A DNA stretch of 10,019 nt from Candidatus Altimarinota bacterium (GCA_027013285.1 JALUXR010000058.1:1-10019), one strand, 5' to 3'; positions 1 to 8,466 are shown, numbered from the stretch's first letter. The notes: generated by a model from the sequence alone, not told the origin. A program made the numbers and translations.

Positions 1-3000
1 CAACAAGAAAGTTTAACTCAGGAAAATCAAGAAGTTAATAAAACACAAGAAGAACTTTTTGCTACTATTGCTGAGTGAGTAAAAGAATATTATGAACAAA
101 ATAAGGATTCTTTATGACATATGTCATTGCAAGATATTTTTTTGTCTTACATAAGTTCTCAGGATAAAAATGAAATTATAGAACAGGTTAAGCAAAGATT
201 ATGAAGAGAAATTAATTTTGATGATATAAAAAATTTATATTTACAGTCGAACTATACTTTGGAACAGTCTTTAACAAAAGATGTTTTTAAAACTTTTAAA
301 AGAAAAAATGCTGTTAAGTCTATAATTAATAGTTTTGATAATAAAATTAAACAAAAAATTGTTGAATTATGAATAAGTGAAAATTTTGATTTAAAACAAT
401 TTTTACCAGAAAATATAACTGATTATAGCCAAATAAATATTATTTTTACAAATATTAGAAACTATTTTACAGAATTTCTAAGTAAATTATCTAAAGAACA
501 GAAATTACAATTAAAAAATGTAAAAATATTAAATAAAGAGATTTTAAATCAATTGATTCAAGATTGAATAATTACAAAGCAAGAAAGTAAATATTTAAAA
601 AAAGAAGTAGGAGATGAAGTAAATTTTTCACAAGAACAAATTGATGAACTTTTTGATATTCAAAATACATTATTTAATGCAAATGTTGTAAATACTGCAG
701 AACTTATTTCTGAAAAAGTAAGTTTGTCTGAACAAGATTTTTTAAAATTAGGAAATTTACCGGTTTTGTGAGATATTATTTGAAAATATAATGTAATAGA
801 ATGAAAAGATTTAAATAAAATTTGGAATGATTATATAAAAGTTGATTTGATATATGAACAAACTCAGGAAATACAAAATTGTGATTGAGATGAAGCTTGT
901 GAAAAAAAAGTTAAAAAGCAAATTATTGAACAATGGTTAGGAGAAAAAAATAATTTTTTAAATTGGGTGAAAGAAGAAGAAAGTAATTATCAAGAAGCTG
1001 GTTTATCAAATATTTTAAGTAAAATATTAAATAAAGAAAATTTATCAGAAGATGAAATTATTACTTTGTTATCAATTTTTTGATTAAAAGATAAATATGT
1101 TGATCATACAGTAGATTTGATTGCAAGAATTTATAAACTTGATGAAAATCAAAAAGAAAATTATAAAAATATCTTAAATCAGTTTTTAGATCCTTGAATT
1201 CATGAGATAGATTATAATTGAAGAAAAATAAAGATAGATAAACAAGTATTTTTTCCTCAAGATATAGATTTTGAATGATTATTTAAAGTATCTCCTGAAG
1301 TTATTTTTACTATCAATGGTGATGATGTGGATTTTTTCTCAAATCTTTCATGATTAGATAAATATTTTACTGAAATATCTTACCAAGATAAAAATTGAGT
1401 AGAAAATAATGAAAAATTAAGTGGATGGACAAAAACTAAGATAGAATATAAAGATGAAAATTGAAATGATGAAGATGAGAATTGAAATAAATATGAATTG
1501 ACTTGATACATATTAGAATGATTAAATGGAGAAACAGAAGTTTATGAAAATCCTTATTGGGTATGAGAACAAGAACCAAAATTATTATGAACAATTTATG
1601 AAAATTATACTGTTACAAATATTGAGAAACTTGAAGATAAAAAGTTAGTTTTAAATTCGAATGTTGATTTGAAAGATATAGTTTTATCTCATATTTGAGT
1701 AGTGGCAGAGGACAAAGTAAAAGAACATAATGAAGAAAAAATTAAAAAAATAGTCGAAGATACAAAACATACTGAAACTGAGAAACAGATAGAAAGCAAG
1801 GAAGAGAGGATAGAAAATTTTCATAAAGAGTTTTGAAAGTTAGAATGAGATGTTAATGCTGATTTTGAAGTAGGAACTGTTTTAGAAATAAAATGAATAA
1901 ATTTAGGATATCCTTGACTAATAAATAATTGGTATTATGGAGAAATAATTAATATAAATGAAGAAGATTGAACTTATGTTTTAAAATTAGGTTGATGAGC
2001 TGTTTTACTTGAAGGTTGATCAGAAGAAATAACTGTTCCTATGGATGCAGGGATTATAAAAAATTTAAAATCTAAGAATTCTTGAAGTATTTTTAAGTTT
2101 AAAAAAATAGATAATATTGATAAATTTTGAAATTCTTTAAAAGATATAGATTTAAAATCAGATTATCAATGATTAGAAAAATGACTTTCTACTTGGAAAT
2201 ATAATATAGAAGTTAAAAATTGAAAATTGATAAATAAGGAGAATGATGAAGAAATTAAATTTATTTGAAATGATAAAAATTCTTGAAAAACTTGATGAAA
2301 TTGGAATGATCATTTTGATGTTTATGGTATAGAGGTTCAATGAGATTGAATTTTATTAACTCATCCATTTGATAATAATTTTTCTAAGAAAGTAGATTTC
2401 AATACTTTTATGATGATTTTTATGCAAAATAAACTAAGTCCTTGGACTGAAAAAGAGTTTGGGACTATTCAACAAAATGCACAAGTTCAACCTTGAAGTG
2501 GATCAAAATGAAGATGGTTTGCTTTGGCAGATGTTTTAATGTCTTGAAAGCAAGTTTTTGAAAATATTAAATATTATTTTAAAGAAGATGATGAGCTTAG
2601 AGCAGCAGAAATGTATGAAAAAATGGCTAGTAAACTACCAAACTGGTGGATACTTGGTGATGTAAAGATGGAAGCAGCTGGAGAAAAACATTCTAAGATT
2701 TTTAAGAGAATTGAGAATGCAAAAGCAAGACTTGATAGAGCAGGGGAGTGAAAATGACCAAATCATGGTAAAGATGCTGCAAATATTATAGAAAGAGAAA
2801 TTTTTAAGAAAGTGGAACAATGAAAAGATTTATGATATAGACAACAACTTAAAGCAGCTTGATATTTACTTTATGCTATTGAAAAGTGACCTAGTCCTTA
2901 TTTTAGAGCTTTAGCTAAATATGAATGAAAATGATATTGGGTAAAAGCTTTATTATGAGAATCTCATTATCAAAAACGGAGATTAATTAGAGAGAAACAG

Positions 3001-4308
3001 GAAGAAGCATTAAAAAAAGATCCGACAAATGCTAAATTAAAGCAAGATCTTGTTTATTCAGAAATGTTTTATTTAAAAGATGCAGATGGTTTATGAGATA
3101 AGTATTCAAATAGATTTTGACCTTCTGTAGAATGATGAACTATAAATTTATATCAAGATTCAAAAGTAAACGAAGTATATGAATGAGAAGCTACAAAAGC
3201 AAATTATTATACTATTTATGATGGACTAAAATCTTATATTTCTAATAATAGACCTCCAAATTCTTTGTGATGATTAAAAGCTATCACTGAAGTAGTAGAT
3301 TCTCAAGATAAATATGTGGATTATTATAAAATTATTAGTTCATTTATATTTACATGATATTTATATAATAATTTTAATGAGTGATTTTGAAATCAATTTA
3401 ATAAAATATGTAGAACATATTGAGTTCCTATTTGATTATTTGCTACAGATAAATATTGATTAAATAAAGTCTTAACTATTTTTGATTATGTTGTAAAACA
3501 AAAAGGTATAAAACCTTGATGAAAAGATCAAACATTTACAGAATACCTTTATGGAAAGAAAAATTCAGATGATGTAGATGTTCTTTCTTTAAATTCAAAA
3601 TCAACAAGAGATGGAATTTTTTGAAAATTAGAAGATTTTTGGAAAGAATATTGAAATGAAGTAGTTAATGTTTTGGATTATTCTGATACTACTCTGATTA
3701 ATTATTCAGTTGATAAAGATATATCTGATAATAAAAAAGAAGTTTTATGAGATTATTTTGATAAAGTAAATGATAATATTATTGAGAAATTTGCTTTTGA
3801 TAGTAAATTATTTAAAAGTTCTTATGCTCCATATTATCAAGAATGAATATTTAATATTCCAGCTTGAACATTTTCAGAAATTGCTTTAAATTTAGATGAA
3901 TGAGATTTTGAATCAGATATAGCTTGAGTTGCACAATGAATGTGGTCTTGAGTGGTAAATAAATTAGATTGAATATGAGATTTAATTGTTGATGGTGATA
4001 AAAATACAGATACAGTTTATTCTTTTGTATTAAAAAAATATATAAATTGGATGTGAAGACTTTATAAATGAGATAATGAATCGTATTTGATAAAAGCTTT
4101 ATTGACCTGAAAAAAAGAAGATTTAGAAAAAAATATTATAGAACTTACAAGAGAAACATACTGATATCATGGTAATTTACCGATAGAAATGGTAGAAGGA
4201 TTAAATAAATTTGTAGAGGTGTTAGCTAAAAGACCAGGAAATATAAGAAAAATTTTAAATGATGTTTTTGGAGAAAATAAAGTTGAAAGAGCAGTGCAAA
4301 TTAATTAA
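1..4308 (+). CDS. Giant hypothetical protein, 3' part (5' end outside window), code 25
   Basis: The reading frame is open from the first base to TAA at 4306-4308 when TGA is read as glycine, giving at least 1435 residues. The start lies upstream of the window, so a signal peptide or anchor cannot be judged. I do not recognise a family. Residues 1-400 are Lys/Glu/Asn/Ile-rich and look mainly helical. About 414-620 is mixed, with a short acidic repeat (DENGN twice, 485-496). About 621-690 looks like a small SH3/Tudor-like beta barrel (VGTVLEIKG, then WYYGEI, then GTYVLKLGGG). About 830-1040 is a more conserved-looking helical stretch (RWFALADVL, LPNWWILGDV, KRIENAKARL, AAGYLLYAIEKG). The remainder is globular to the C-terminus at ...VERAVQIN. 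No transmembrane run or catalytic motif is evident. Very large uncharacterised proteins are common in these lineages. The gene is real (length, frame, terminator behind it); its function is unknown. Confidence 0.9.
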
Positions 4309-4330
4309 AAAAAGATAAATTGTTTAATAA

Positions 4331-4368
4331 AAAAAATCTTAGGAGTTGTTGTTTTCCTAGGATTTTTT
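4331..4368. terminator. Bidirectional intrinsic terminator between convergent genes
   Basis: Arms at 4331-4344 (AAAAAATCTTAGGA) and 4355-4368 (TCCTAGGATTTTTT) pair over 14 bp with one G-U wobble around a 10-nt loop. Each arm ends in a T run on one strand, so the hairpin can stop the giant gene on + and the pilin operon on -. It sits 22 nt after the + stop and 11 nt after the - stop. Confidence 0.85.
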
Positions 4369-4379
4369 TTGTTATTTTT

Positions 4380-5063
4380 CTATTTTTTAAAATTTGTCAT
4401 ATCAGAACAGAATGTAACACTTTTTTTACTTCAGTTAAAATACATTACATCTACACAGAAATTTTTCTCTTCAAATATTCCATTTCAACAGTTTGTATCA
4501 GTTCATTTAGAACAATCCATAAAACCTCAATTATTTTTATTTAGTAAATATCATCATCTTACTTGTCTAAAATATAATTCAGGAGAAAAATAATTTGTAG
4601 GTCTTGATGTAACTCCATGACAGGCTTTTACAAGTCAATCAGTAGGGTCTTTACATAAAAGATAATTCCAATCATTATCCACTATTGGTCATTTCAAATT
4701 TAAAGGATTATCCATTTTTTTTAAATAAAAATATTGTTGAGCTCATGTAATATCTAAAACATAACTTCAAGACTCGAACCAAGTATCATTTTGACATCCG
4801 TCATCTCAGCTATCTACCAATGGATTTATTTTTAACCAACATTGATCTTTTTTACCTCCCCATCTTTGCCAGTTTGTGTTTCTTATAGTAAAAACTCATT
4901 CCATTCATCATCTTGCAAAATTTATAGCTACTAATTTAGATTTAATTGTAGATAAAAAGTTATAAGATTTTCCCATAGTTTGGAATACTCATATTAATCC
5001 TACTCATATCATCATAATTACAACTAAAAGTTCTATTATTGTAAATCATTTTTTATTTATCAT
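4380..5063 (-). CDS. Type IV pilin-like protein with prepilin signal, cysteine-rich
   Basis: The gene encodes 227 residues with TGA as Gly (ATG at 5063-5061, TAG at 4382-4380). The N-terminus is a class III prepilin signal: short basic leader MINKKG, cleavage expected after Gly6, then FTIIELLVVI with Phe at mature +1 and Glu at +5 (residue 11), followed by a hydrophobic helix to about residue 27. Such proteins are cut by prepilin peptidase PilD, and the helix packs in the core of type IV pili or pseudopili. The C-terminal domain (about 50-227) is Gly/Asn/Trp-rich and carries eight cysteines (75, 90, 137, 148, 184, 192, 203, 219), an even number suited to disulfides outside the membrane. The cleavage-site glycine is itself a TGA codon. 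It follows thiI by 13 nt and is probably the last gene of that operon. Whether it is a major pilin, minor pilin or pseudopilin cannot be decided here; no other pilus gene is in the window. Confidence 0.88.
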
Positions 5064-5076
5064 GCCTTATATTAAT

Positions 5077-6396
5077 TTACATAAAATATGTTTGAAATCA
5101 TTTATTTCTTGTTTCTAATACTTTTTGACTTGCTTTGTATCATGAACTACAAGTAAAAGTATATTCTTTTCCTTCTTTAAGTGTAGGTATTTTAGAAATA
5201 TTTTCAATATCTATTATCTCTCCTTTCGGTATTTTAACTTTATATTGTAGTATATCCAAGTTTTGTATTTTATTTATGTTTATAATTTCTCATAAAATTA
5301 TATCTAAATCGAAGTTTAGGCTATCAAATAATCATAAAATCTTTTTTATATTTTTAATTTTACTATCAGAATGTTCTTCTAAAGAACAAGTTTCTTGTAT
5401 TTTAGTTGATAAATTGAAAGTTCATATTTTATTAGCTATTTCTATTATTTCTATTTTATCGTAACAAATAAGTGGTCTTATATTTAATTGATTATTTATT
5501 TTATCAAGTAATTCCATATTAGTCATAGTCTGTGTAGAAACTTGTCATAGATTTTCTCAATTTATTATACTATTTACTTTCAGTTTTTTAGCAAATTTAT
5601 CTGCAATTTTGTATAAAAATATTTTAAAAATTATTTGTCTGTATCCATTTTCAATATTTTCTTTTATATGTTTTATATATTTTGATAAATCTAAACTAAA
5701 TATTTTTCATTTAATAGAATATTTTTCTCATAGAAAAGAGTATATTTCATAAACTTGAGATAATAATAAATCACTTCAAGGAATGTTTAAAAACAAAAAA
5801 TCTTGTTTAATTCATCTTTTTGCTGCTAAATATGTTGCAACAGGAGAGTCAATTCCTCCAGAAAATAGATTTAGTGCTTTTCATTCTATTCAGTATGGTA
5901 ATCATCAAATTCAATTATAAGAATCTTGATTTGTCCATATCCAGACTTTATCGTTTAGTATTCTTATATTTATATTCAAATCAAAATCTTTGTATGATGC
6001 TTGTTTATCAAAATTATCACATACATATTTTCATAATTCCATTTGAATATCCATACTATTCATAGGAAATCTTTTATTTTCTCTTTTACAAGTTATTCTA
6101 AAAGTATTAAAATCATATAATGGAATAATTTTATTAATTAATTTATATAAACTATCTAAGTTGTTATCAATATCTTCTACAAACCTTATAACTTCTATTT
6201 TTTGTATTCAAAAAGTATTAAGCAGTATATTTAACTCATTTTTTTCTCAGTTTCAATGAACTAATAAATAAGCATTTCTATTTTCTATTTTAGAAAATCA
6301 TTTTTCCTTTAACTGATTTTGAAATAATTGAACAAATCTTTTTCTAGTAGTTTTACTTTTCAAAAAAGTTTCTCAAAATTTTAAAAAATATAGCAC
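5077..6396 (-). CDS. thiI: tRNA 4-thiouridine synthase ThiI
   Basis: The protein has 439 residues (TGA = Gly). ThiI adenylates U8 of tRNA and transfers persulfide sulfur from a cysteine desulfurase to make s4U; in many bacteria it also feeds thiazole synthesis. The N-terminus (LYFLKFGETFLKSKTTRKRF) matches the ferredoxin-like start of ThiI, followed by a THUMP region to about 165. The PP-loop ATP site is SGGIDSP (179-185). Further ThiI motifs are GENLGQVSTQT (280-290) and RPLICYDKIEIIEIA. Cys337 (ETCSLEE) and Cys416 (TCSSGYKASQ) correspond by position to the redox pair C344/C456 of E. coli ThiI; the latter is the rhodanese cysteine. The rhodanese-like part is short, so the protein is about 40 residues smaller than the E. 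coli one. The start is GTG at 6396-6394: an in-frame TAA lies three codons upstream and the homology begins right at the GTG. The gene lies between a hypothetical membrane protein and a pilin, with no desulfurase nearby. Confidence 0.93.
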
Positions 6397-6422
6397 TTTA
6401 TTTTAAAAGTTAGTAATTAAAT

Positions 6423-7013
6423 TTATTTTATAATTCTAAGAAAATATATTTGTCATTTTAATATAAGAAATAATCATTTTTTATTGTATCATATAAATTT
6501 TGCATTTGGTATGTTTATTATTTTTTTTGTAGAAATGCTATCAGTATACAATAAATCTCAATTATTTGAATATAAAAAAGTTATATTATTCCATTTAAAT
6601 CAATATTTTATAGATATATCATTTATATATTTTATATCTAAATTATTGAAAAAAGATATTTTTGATGGAGATAATTTAATATCTTTTTTAGATATATATA
6701 TAATGTTATTAAATTTCTTTTTTGTGTTACATATATATTTTTTAAAATCTCATATTTGTATATAATTACATTTATTTTTATTTAATCAAAAAATAGTAAT
6801 ACTTCTATCAGTTGTAAAGTATTTTTTTCAGTCAAATAAAAAAGAATTACTTTTATTTTTGGATATGTATTTTATGTTATATACTCATAGATTTTTACTA
6901 AATCATAAATCTTTTGTATATTTATATCCAAATACATAAAAATAAAAAATTGAAAAGACTATTATTACTAACAATATTAGTCTTAAAAATAGTCTAGAAT
7001 AAATTAATCCCAT
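6423..7013 (-). CDS. Hypothetical N-terminally membrane-anchored protein
   Basis: An open frame of 196 residues (ATG 7013-7011, TAA 6425-6423) appears only if TGA is glycine. Residues about 9-32 form one hydrophobic segment (RLILLVIIVFSIFYFYVFGY) right after a short basic start, so the product is probably anchored with the rest outside the membrane. The remainder is rich in Ile, Tyr, Asn and Lys with alternating hydrophobic and polar residues (KYISKNKSNSFLFDGKKYF, LLYTDSISTKKIINIPNAKF), which suggests beta strands. Two cysteines (KCNYI, YICNT) lie close together. I recognise no family. It starts 22 nt after greA and ends 26 nt before thiI, consistent with cotranscription. The base composition is extremely AT-rich, so divergence may hide a known fold. 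Confidence 0.78.
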
Positions 7014-7035
7014 AGTTTATATATTTTAGTTAAAT

Positions 7036-7494
7036 TTATTTGATATCTATAATTTTAATTTGATATTCTCATTTTGGAGAGTCTATTGTAATAACAGCTC
7101 ATTTCTTTTTTTCTTTTATCGCACTTCCTAAAGGAGAATGTAAAGAAATTTTATTATTAAATATATCTACTTCTCCAGTTCACACTATTTCATAAATTTC
7201 ATTTTTTCCATCTCTTTCTATAGTTACTGTATTACCATATCAAATTGTGTCCATAGTAGTATTCTCTATGATTTTAACATTTTTAAGTAATGATTCTAAC
7301 TCAGATATTTTTTTTTCAGCCATATTTTTATCTTCCATAGCTTGTTCATATTCTGCATTTTCAGAAAGATCTCACTGTTCTATAGCAGATTTAAGTCTTG
7401 TAAGTACCTCAGGCAATCCAACTTCTTTTAAGTTTTGTAAGTCTTTTACTAATTTATCATATCATTCCTTTGTAAGATGGTGTAATTCAGTCAT
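7036..7494 (-). CDS. greA: Transcript cleavage factor GreA
   Basis: The gene encodes 152 residues (E. coli GreA has 158). GreA enters the secondary channel of RNA polymerase and makes it cleave backtracked RNA, rescuing stalled complexes. The N-terminal coiled coil begins HHLTKEGYDKLVKDLQNLK. The tip carries the family signature GDLSENAEYE (41-50), whose acidic residues Asp42 and Glu45 hold the catalytic magnesium; Gly41 is a TGA codon. The C-terminal FKBP-like domain is visible from about 82 onward (ENTTMDTIGYGNTVTIERDG, HSPLGSAI, SPKGEYQIKIIDI). The ATG at 7494-7492 gives the normal GreA start. There is no clear Shine-Dalgarno sequence. A promoter-like element lies 36 nt upstream. It is probably the first gene of the greA-hypothetical-thiI-pilin unit. 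Confidence 0.96.
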
Positions 7495-7529
7495 TTATTT
7501 TAATATATTATTTTATAAATATTCTTTTA

Positions 7530-7557
7530 TGTATAATTAATTTAACTATTTTTTCAA
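7530..7557 (-). promoter_or_regulatory. Predicted sigma70-type promoter of the greA operon
   Basis: On the minus strand, TTGAAA (7557-7552) is followed after 16 nt by TATACA (7535-7530). Transcription would start near 7523 with a leader of about 28 nt before the greA ATG. The element lies just beyond the rpsP terminator, as expected for a new transcription unit. The AT-rich background makes chance matches likely. Confidence 0.5.
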
Positions 7558-7581
7558 TCAATTAAAATATATAGTAGATAT

Positions 7582-7609
7582 AAAAAATGCTAAAGAATTA
7601 ACTCTAGCA
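7582..7609 (-). terminator. Intrinsic terminator after rpsP
   Basis: On the minus strand TGCTAGAG (7609-7602) pairs with CTTTAGCA (7595-7588) over 8 bp with one G-U pair around a 6-nt loop, followed at once by six T (7587-7582). It lies 8 nt after the rpsP stop and separates that unit from greA. Confidence 0.85.
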
Positions 7610-7617
7610 CTTAATAA

Positions 7618-7914
7618 TTATTTATCTTCATTTTTTTTAGCTCTTTTAATATCTTTTATTGTAAAATATTCTTTAAAGAATTCATCATTTGATGTTTTAT
7701 AAGCTAATTTTGCAACTCTTTCTGAAGGTTGTGCTCATTTAGCTATCCAAGTTTTGATAGCATCTGTATCTATATCTTGTTTATGATTGATAGGATCATA
7801 CCATCCTAAAATTGATTGATAACCAGAATGTGCTGGTTTTGTATGTTCAGTAAGAACTACTCTAAAGAATGCTCTATGAGTTCTACCATGTCTTGCTAAT
7901 CTAATTTTTAACAT
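7618..7914 (-). CDS. rpsP: Small ribosomal subunit protein bS16
   Basis: The gene encodes 98 residues. bS16 binds 16S rRNA and is needed for assembly of the 30S subunit. The start MLKIRLARHGRTHRAFFRVV is the family signature (usually MVKIRLxRxGxKxxPxYRIV), and the middle has the typical LGWYDP and DTDAIKTWIAKGAQPSERV segments. The lysine-rich C-terminus (KDIKRAKKNEDK) is a usual tail. Only one of its four glycines (in AKGA) is TGA; the others are GGT/GGA. It follows rpmG by 28 nt and is closed by its own terminator, so the two ribosomal proteins are probably cotranscribed. No Shine-Dalgarno motif precedes the ATG; the upstream sequence is A/T only for about 10 nt. Confidence 0.96.
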
Positions 7915-7942
7915 TTAATATTCATTGTTTAAATAAAATAAA

Positions 7943-8116
7943 TTACTTCAATTTTTGTCTTTCTTTATGTGCAACATGCTTTCTACAAGCTGGACAATAT
8001 TTCTTCAATGATAATTTTGTAGGATTATTAACTTTATTTCTTGTAGTAGTATAGTTTAATCTACCACATTCACCACATTGTAATCATATTTGCATTACAT
8101 TTCATTTTCTTGCCAT
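7943..8116 (-). CDS. rpmG: Large ribosomal subunit protein bL33 (zinc-ribbon form)
   Basis: The gene encodes 57 residues. bL33 is a small 50S protein near the E site. The start MARKGNVMQIGLQCGECG and the segment NYTTTRNKVNNPTKLSLKKYCPACRKH are characteristic. Two CxxC pairs (14/17 and 41/44) make it the zinc-binding type. Two of four glycines are TGA. It lies first in the rpmG-rpsP pair, behind a promoter-like element at 8176-8204 and downstream of two tRNA genes in the same direction, so read-through from the tRNAs is possible. The ATG at 8116-8114 has no Shine-Dalgarno sequence in front of it. Confidence 0.96.
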
Positions 8117-8160
8117 AATGGGTTGTCGAATAATTTAAATAAAAGATATTATATTATCCA

Positions 8161-8201
8161 ATATTTATTTCAGCTATTTTATTAAACAACGAAATAAATA
8201 T
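8161..8201. repeat. Perfect 11-bp inverted repeat overlapping the rpmG promoter region
   Basis: ATATTTATTTC (8161-8171) and GAAATAAATAT (8191-8201) are exact reverse complements separated by 19 nt. The right arm overlaps the predicted -35 box of rpmG and the left arm would lie in the first part of the transcript. It could be an operator or simply AT-rich chance. It lacks a T run, so it does not look like a terminator for the tRNAs. Confidence 0.5.
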
Positions 8202-8204
8202 CAA
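8176..8204 (-). promoter_or_regulatory. Predicted promoter of rpmG-rpsP
   Basis: On the minus strand TTGATA (8204-8199), a 17-nt spacer and TAAAAT (8181-8176) form a good sigma70-like match. Transcription would begin near 8168, leaving a leader of about 50 nt before rpmG. It sits between tRNA-Met and rpmG. Confidence 0.5.
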
Positions 8205-8213
8205 ATAACTACA

Positions 8214-8286
8214 TAGCACTGAGTGGAATCGAACCACCGACCTATTCCTTATGAGAGAATCGCTCTAACCCCTGAGCTACAGTGCC
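8214..8286 (-). tRNA. tRNA with CAT anticodon (elongator Met or Ile2)
   Basis: The 73-nt cloverleaf reads on the minus strand: acceptor GGCACTG, D arm GCTC-AGGGGTTA-GAGC, anticodon arm ATTCT-CTCATAA-GGAAT with anticodon CAT, five-base variable loop AGGTC, T arm GGTGG-TTCGATT-CCACT, 3' acceptor strand CAGTGCT and discriminator A. The anticodon stem lacks the three G-C pairs of initiator tRNA, so it is either elongator Met or the Ile2 species whose C34 becomes lysidine; I cannot separate these by eye. The first acceptor pair is an unusual G1-U72. CCA is not encoded. Confidence 0.93.
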
Positions 8287-8297
8287 ATATTAAAATT

Positions 8298-8385
8298 CGG
8301 TGAGAGAGGGATTCGAACCCTCGGTAGAGTTTCCCCTACGCTTCCTTAGCAGGGAAGTGGTTTCAGCCAACTCACCCATCTCACC
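8298..8385 (-). tRNA. tRNA-Ser (GCT)
   Basis: An 88-nt class II tRNA on the minus strand. The acceptor GGTGAGA pairs with TCTCACC, the discriminator is G as usual for serine, the anticodon arm is CTTCC-CTGCTAA-GGAAG with anticodon GCT, a long variable arm (about 8316-8333) is present, and the T arm is GAGGG-TTCGAAT-CCCTC. It decodes AGC and AGT. CCA is not encoded. It lies 11 nt upstream of the CAT tRNA and is probably cotranscribed with it. Confidence 0.97.
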
Positions 8386-8395
8386 AAACAGTTTT

Positions 8396-8426
8396 CTTAT
8401 AATAAATATTTTACTTTATATTTCAA
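8396..8426 (-). promoter_or_regulatory. Predicted promoter of the tRNA-Ser/tRNA-CAT unit
   Basis: On the minus strand TTGAAA (8426-8421) is followed by TATTAT after 16 nt or TATAAG (8401-8396) after 19 nt, just upstream of the tRNA-Ser 5' end at 8385. The exact -10 box is uncertain in this AT-only stretch. Confidence 0.4.
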
Positions 8427-8466
8427 TTGTTTTTTGAACTAAAATTATGTTTTTATATCTTTCTTT

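Noticed and set aside
3991..4026. Possible calcium-binding loop (DGDKNTD, residues 1331-1337 of the giant protein)
   Set aside because: The spacing is EF-hand-like at the start but the invariant acidic residue at loop position 12 is missing (Phe) and no second loop is near.
1..4308. Pseudogene or heavily frameshifted gene under the standard code
   Set aside because: All apparent stops are TGA; there is no in-frame TAA or TAG before 4306, so the frame is intact under code 25.
4320..4593. Two overlapping plus-strand open frames of about 74 codons
   Set aside because: They start at the terminator and run antisense through the end of the pilin gene; no homology or start signal supports them.
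5135..5464. Plus-strand open frame of about 109 codons
   Set aside because: It lies opposite the well-supported thiI C-terminal half and its product has no recognisable features; it is an antisense shadow in AT-rich DNA.
6484..6765. Plus-strand open frame of about 93 codons with hydrophobic product
   Set aside because: It is antisense to the 196-residue minus-strand gene, which has a sensible start, anchor segment and operon spacing. Hydrophobicity here comes from TTT/ATT-rich complement.
7247..7540. Plus-strand open frame of about 97 codons
   Set aside because: It is the complement of greA, whose identity is certain.
8117..8213. Riboswitch or structured leader RNA upstream of rpmG
   Set aside because: Apart from the simple inverted repeat I find no conserved riboswitch core or GC-rich helices.
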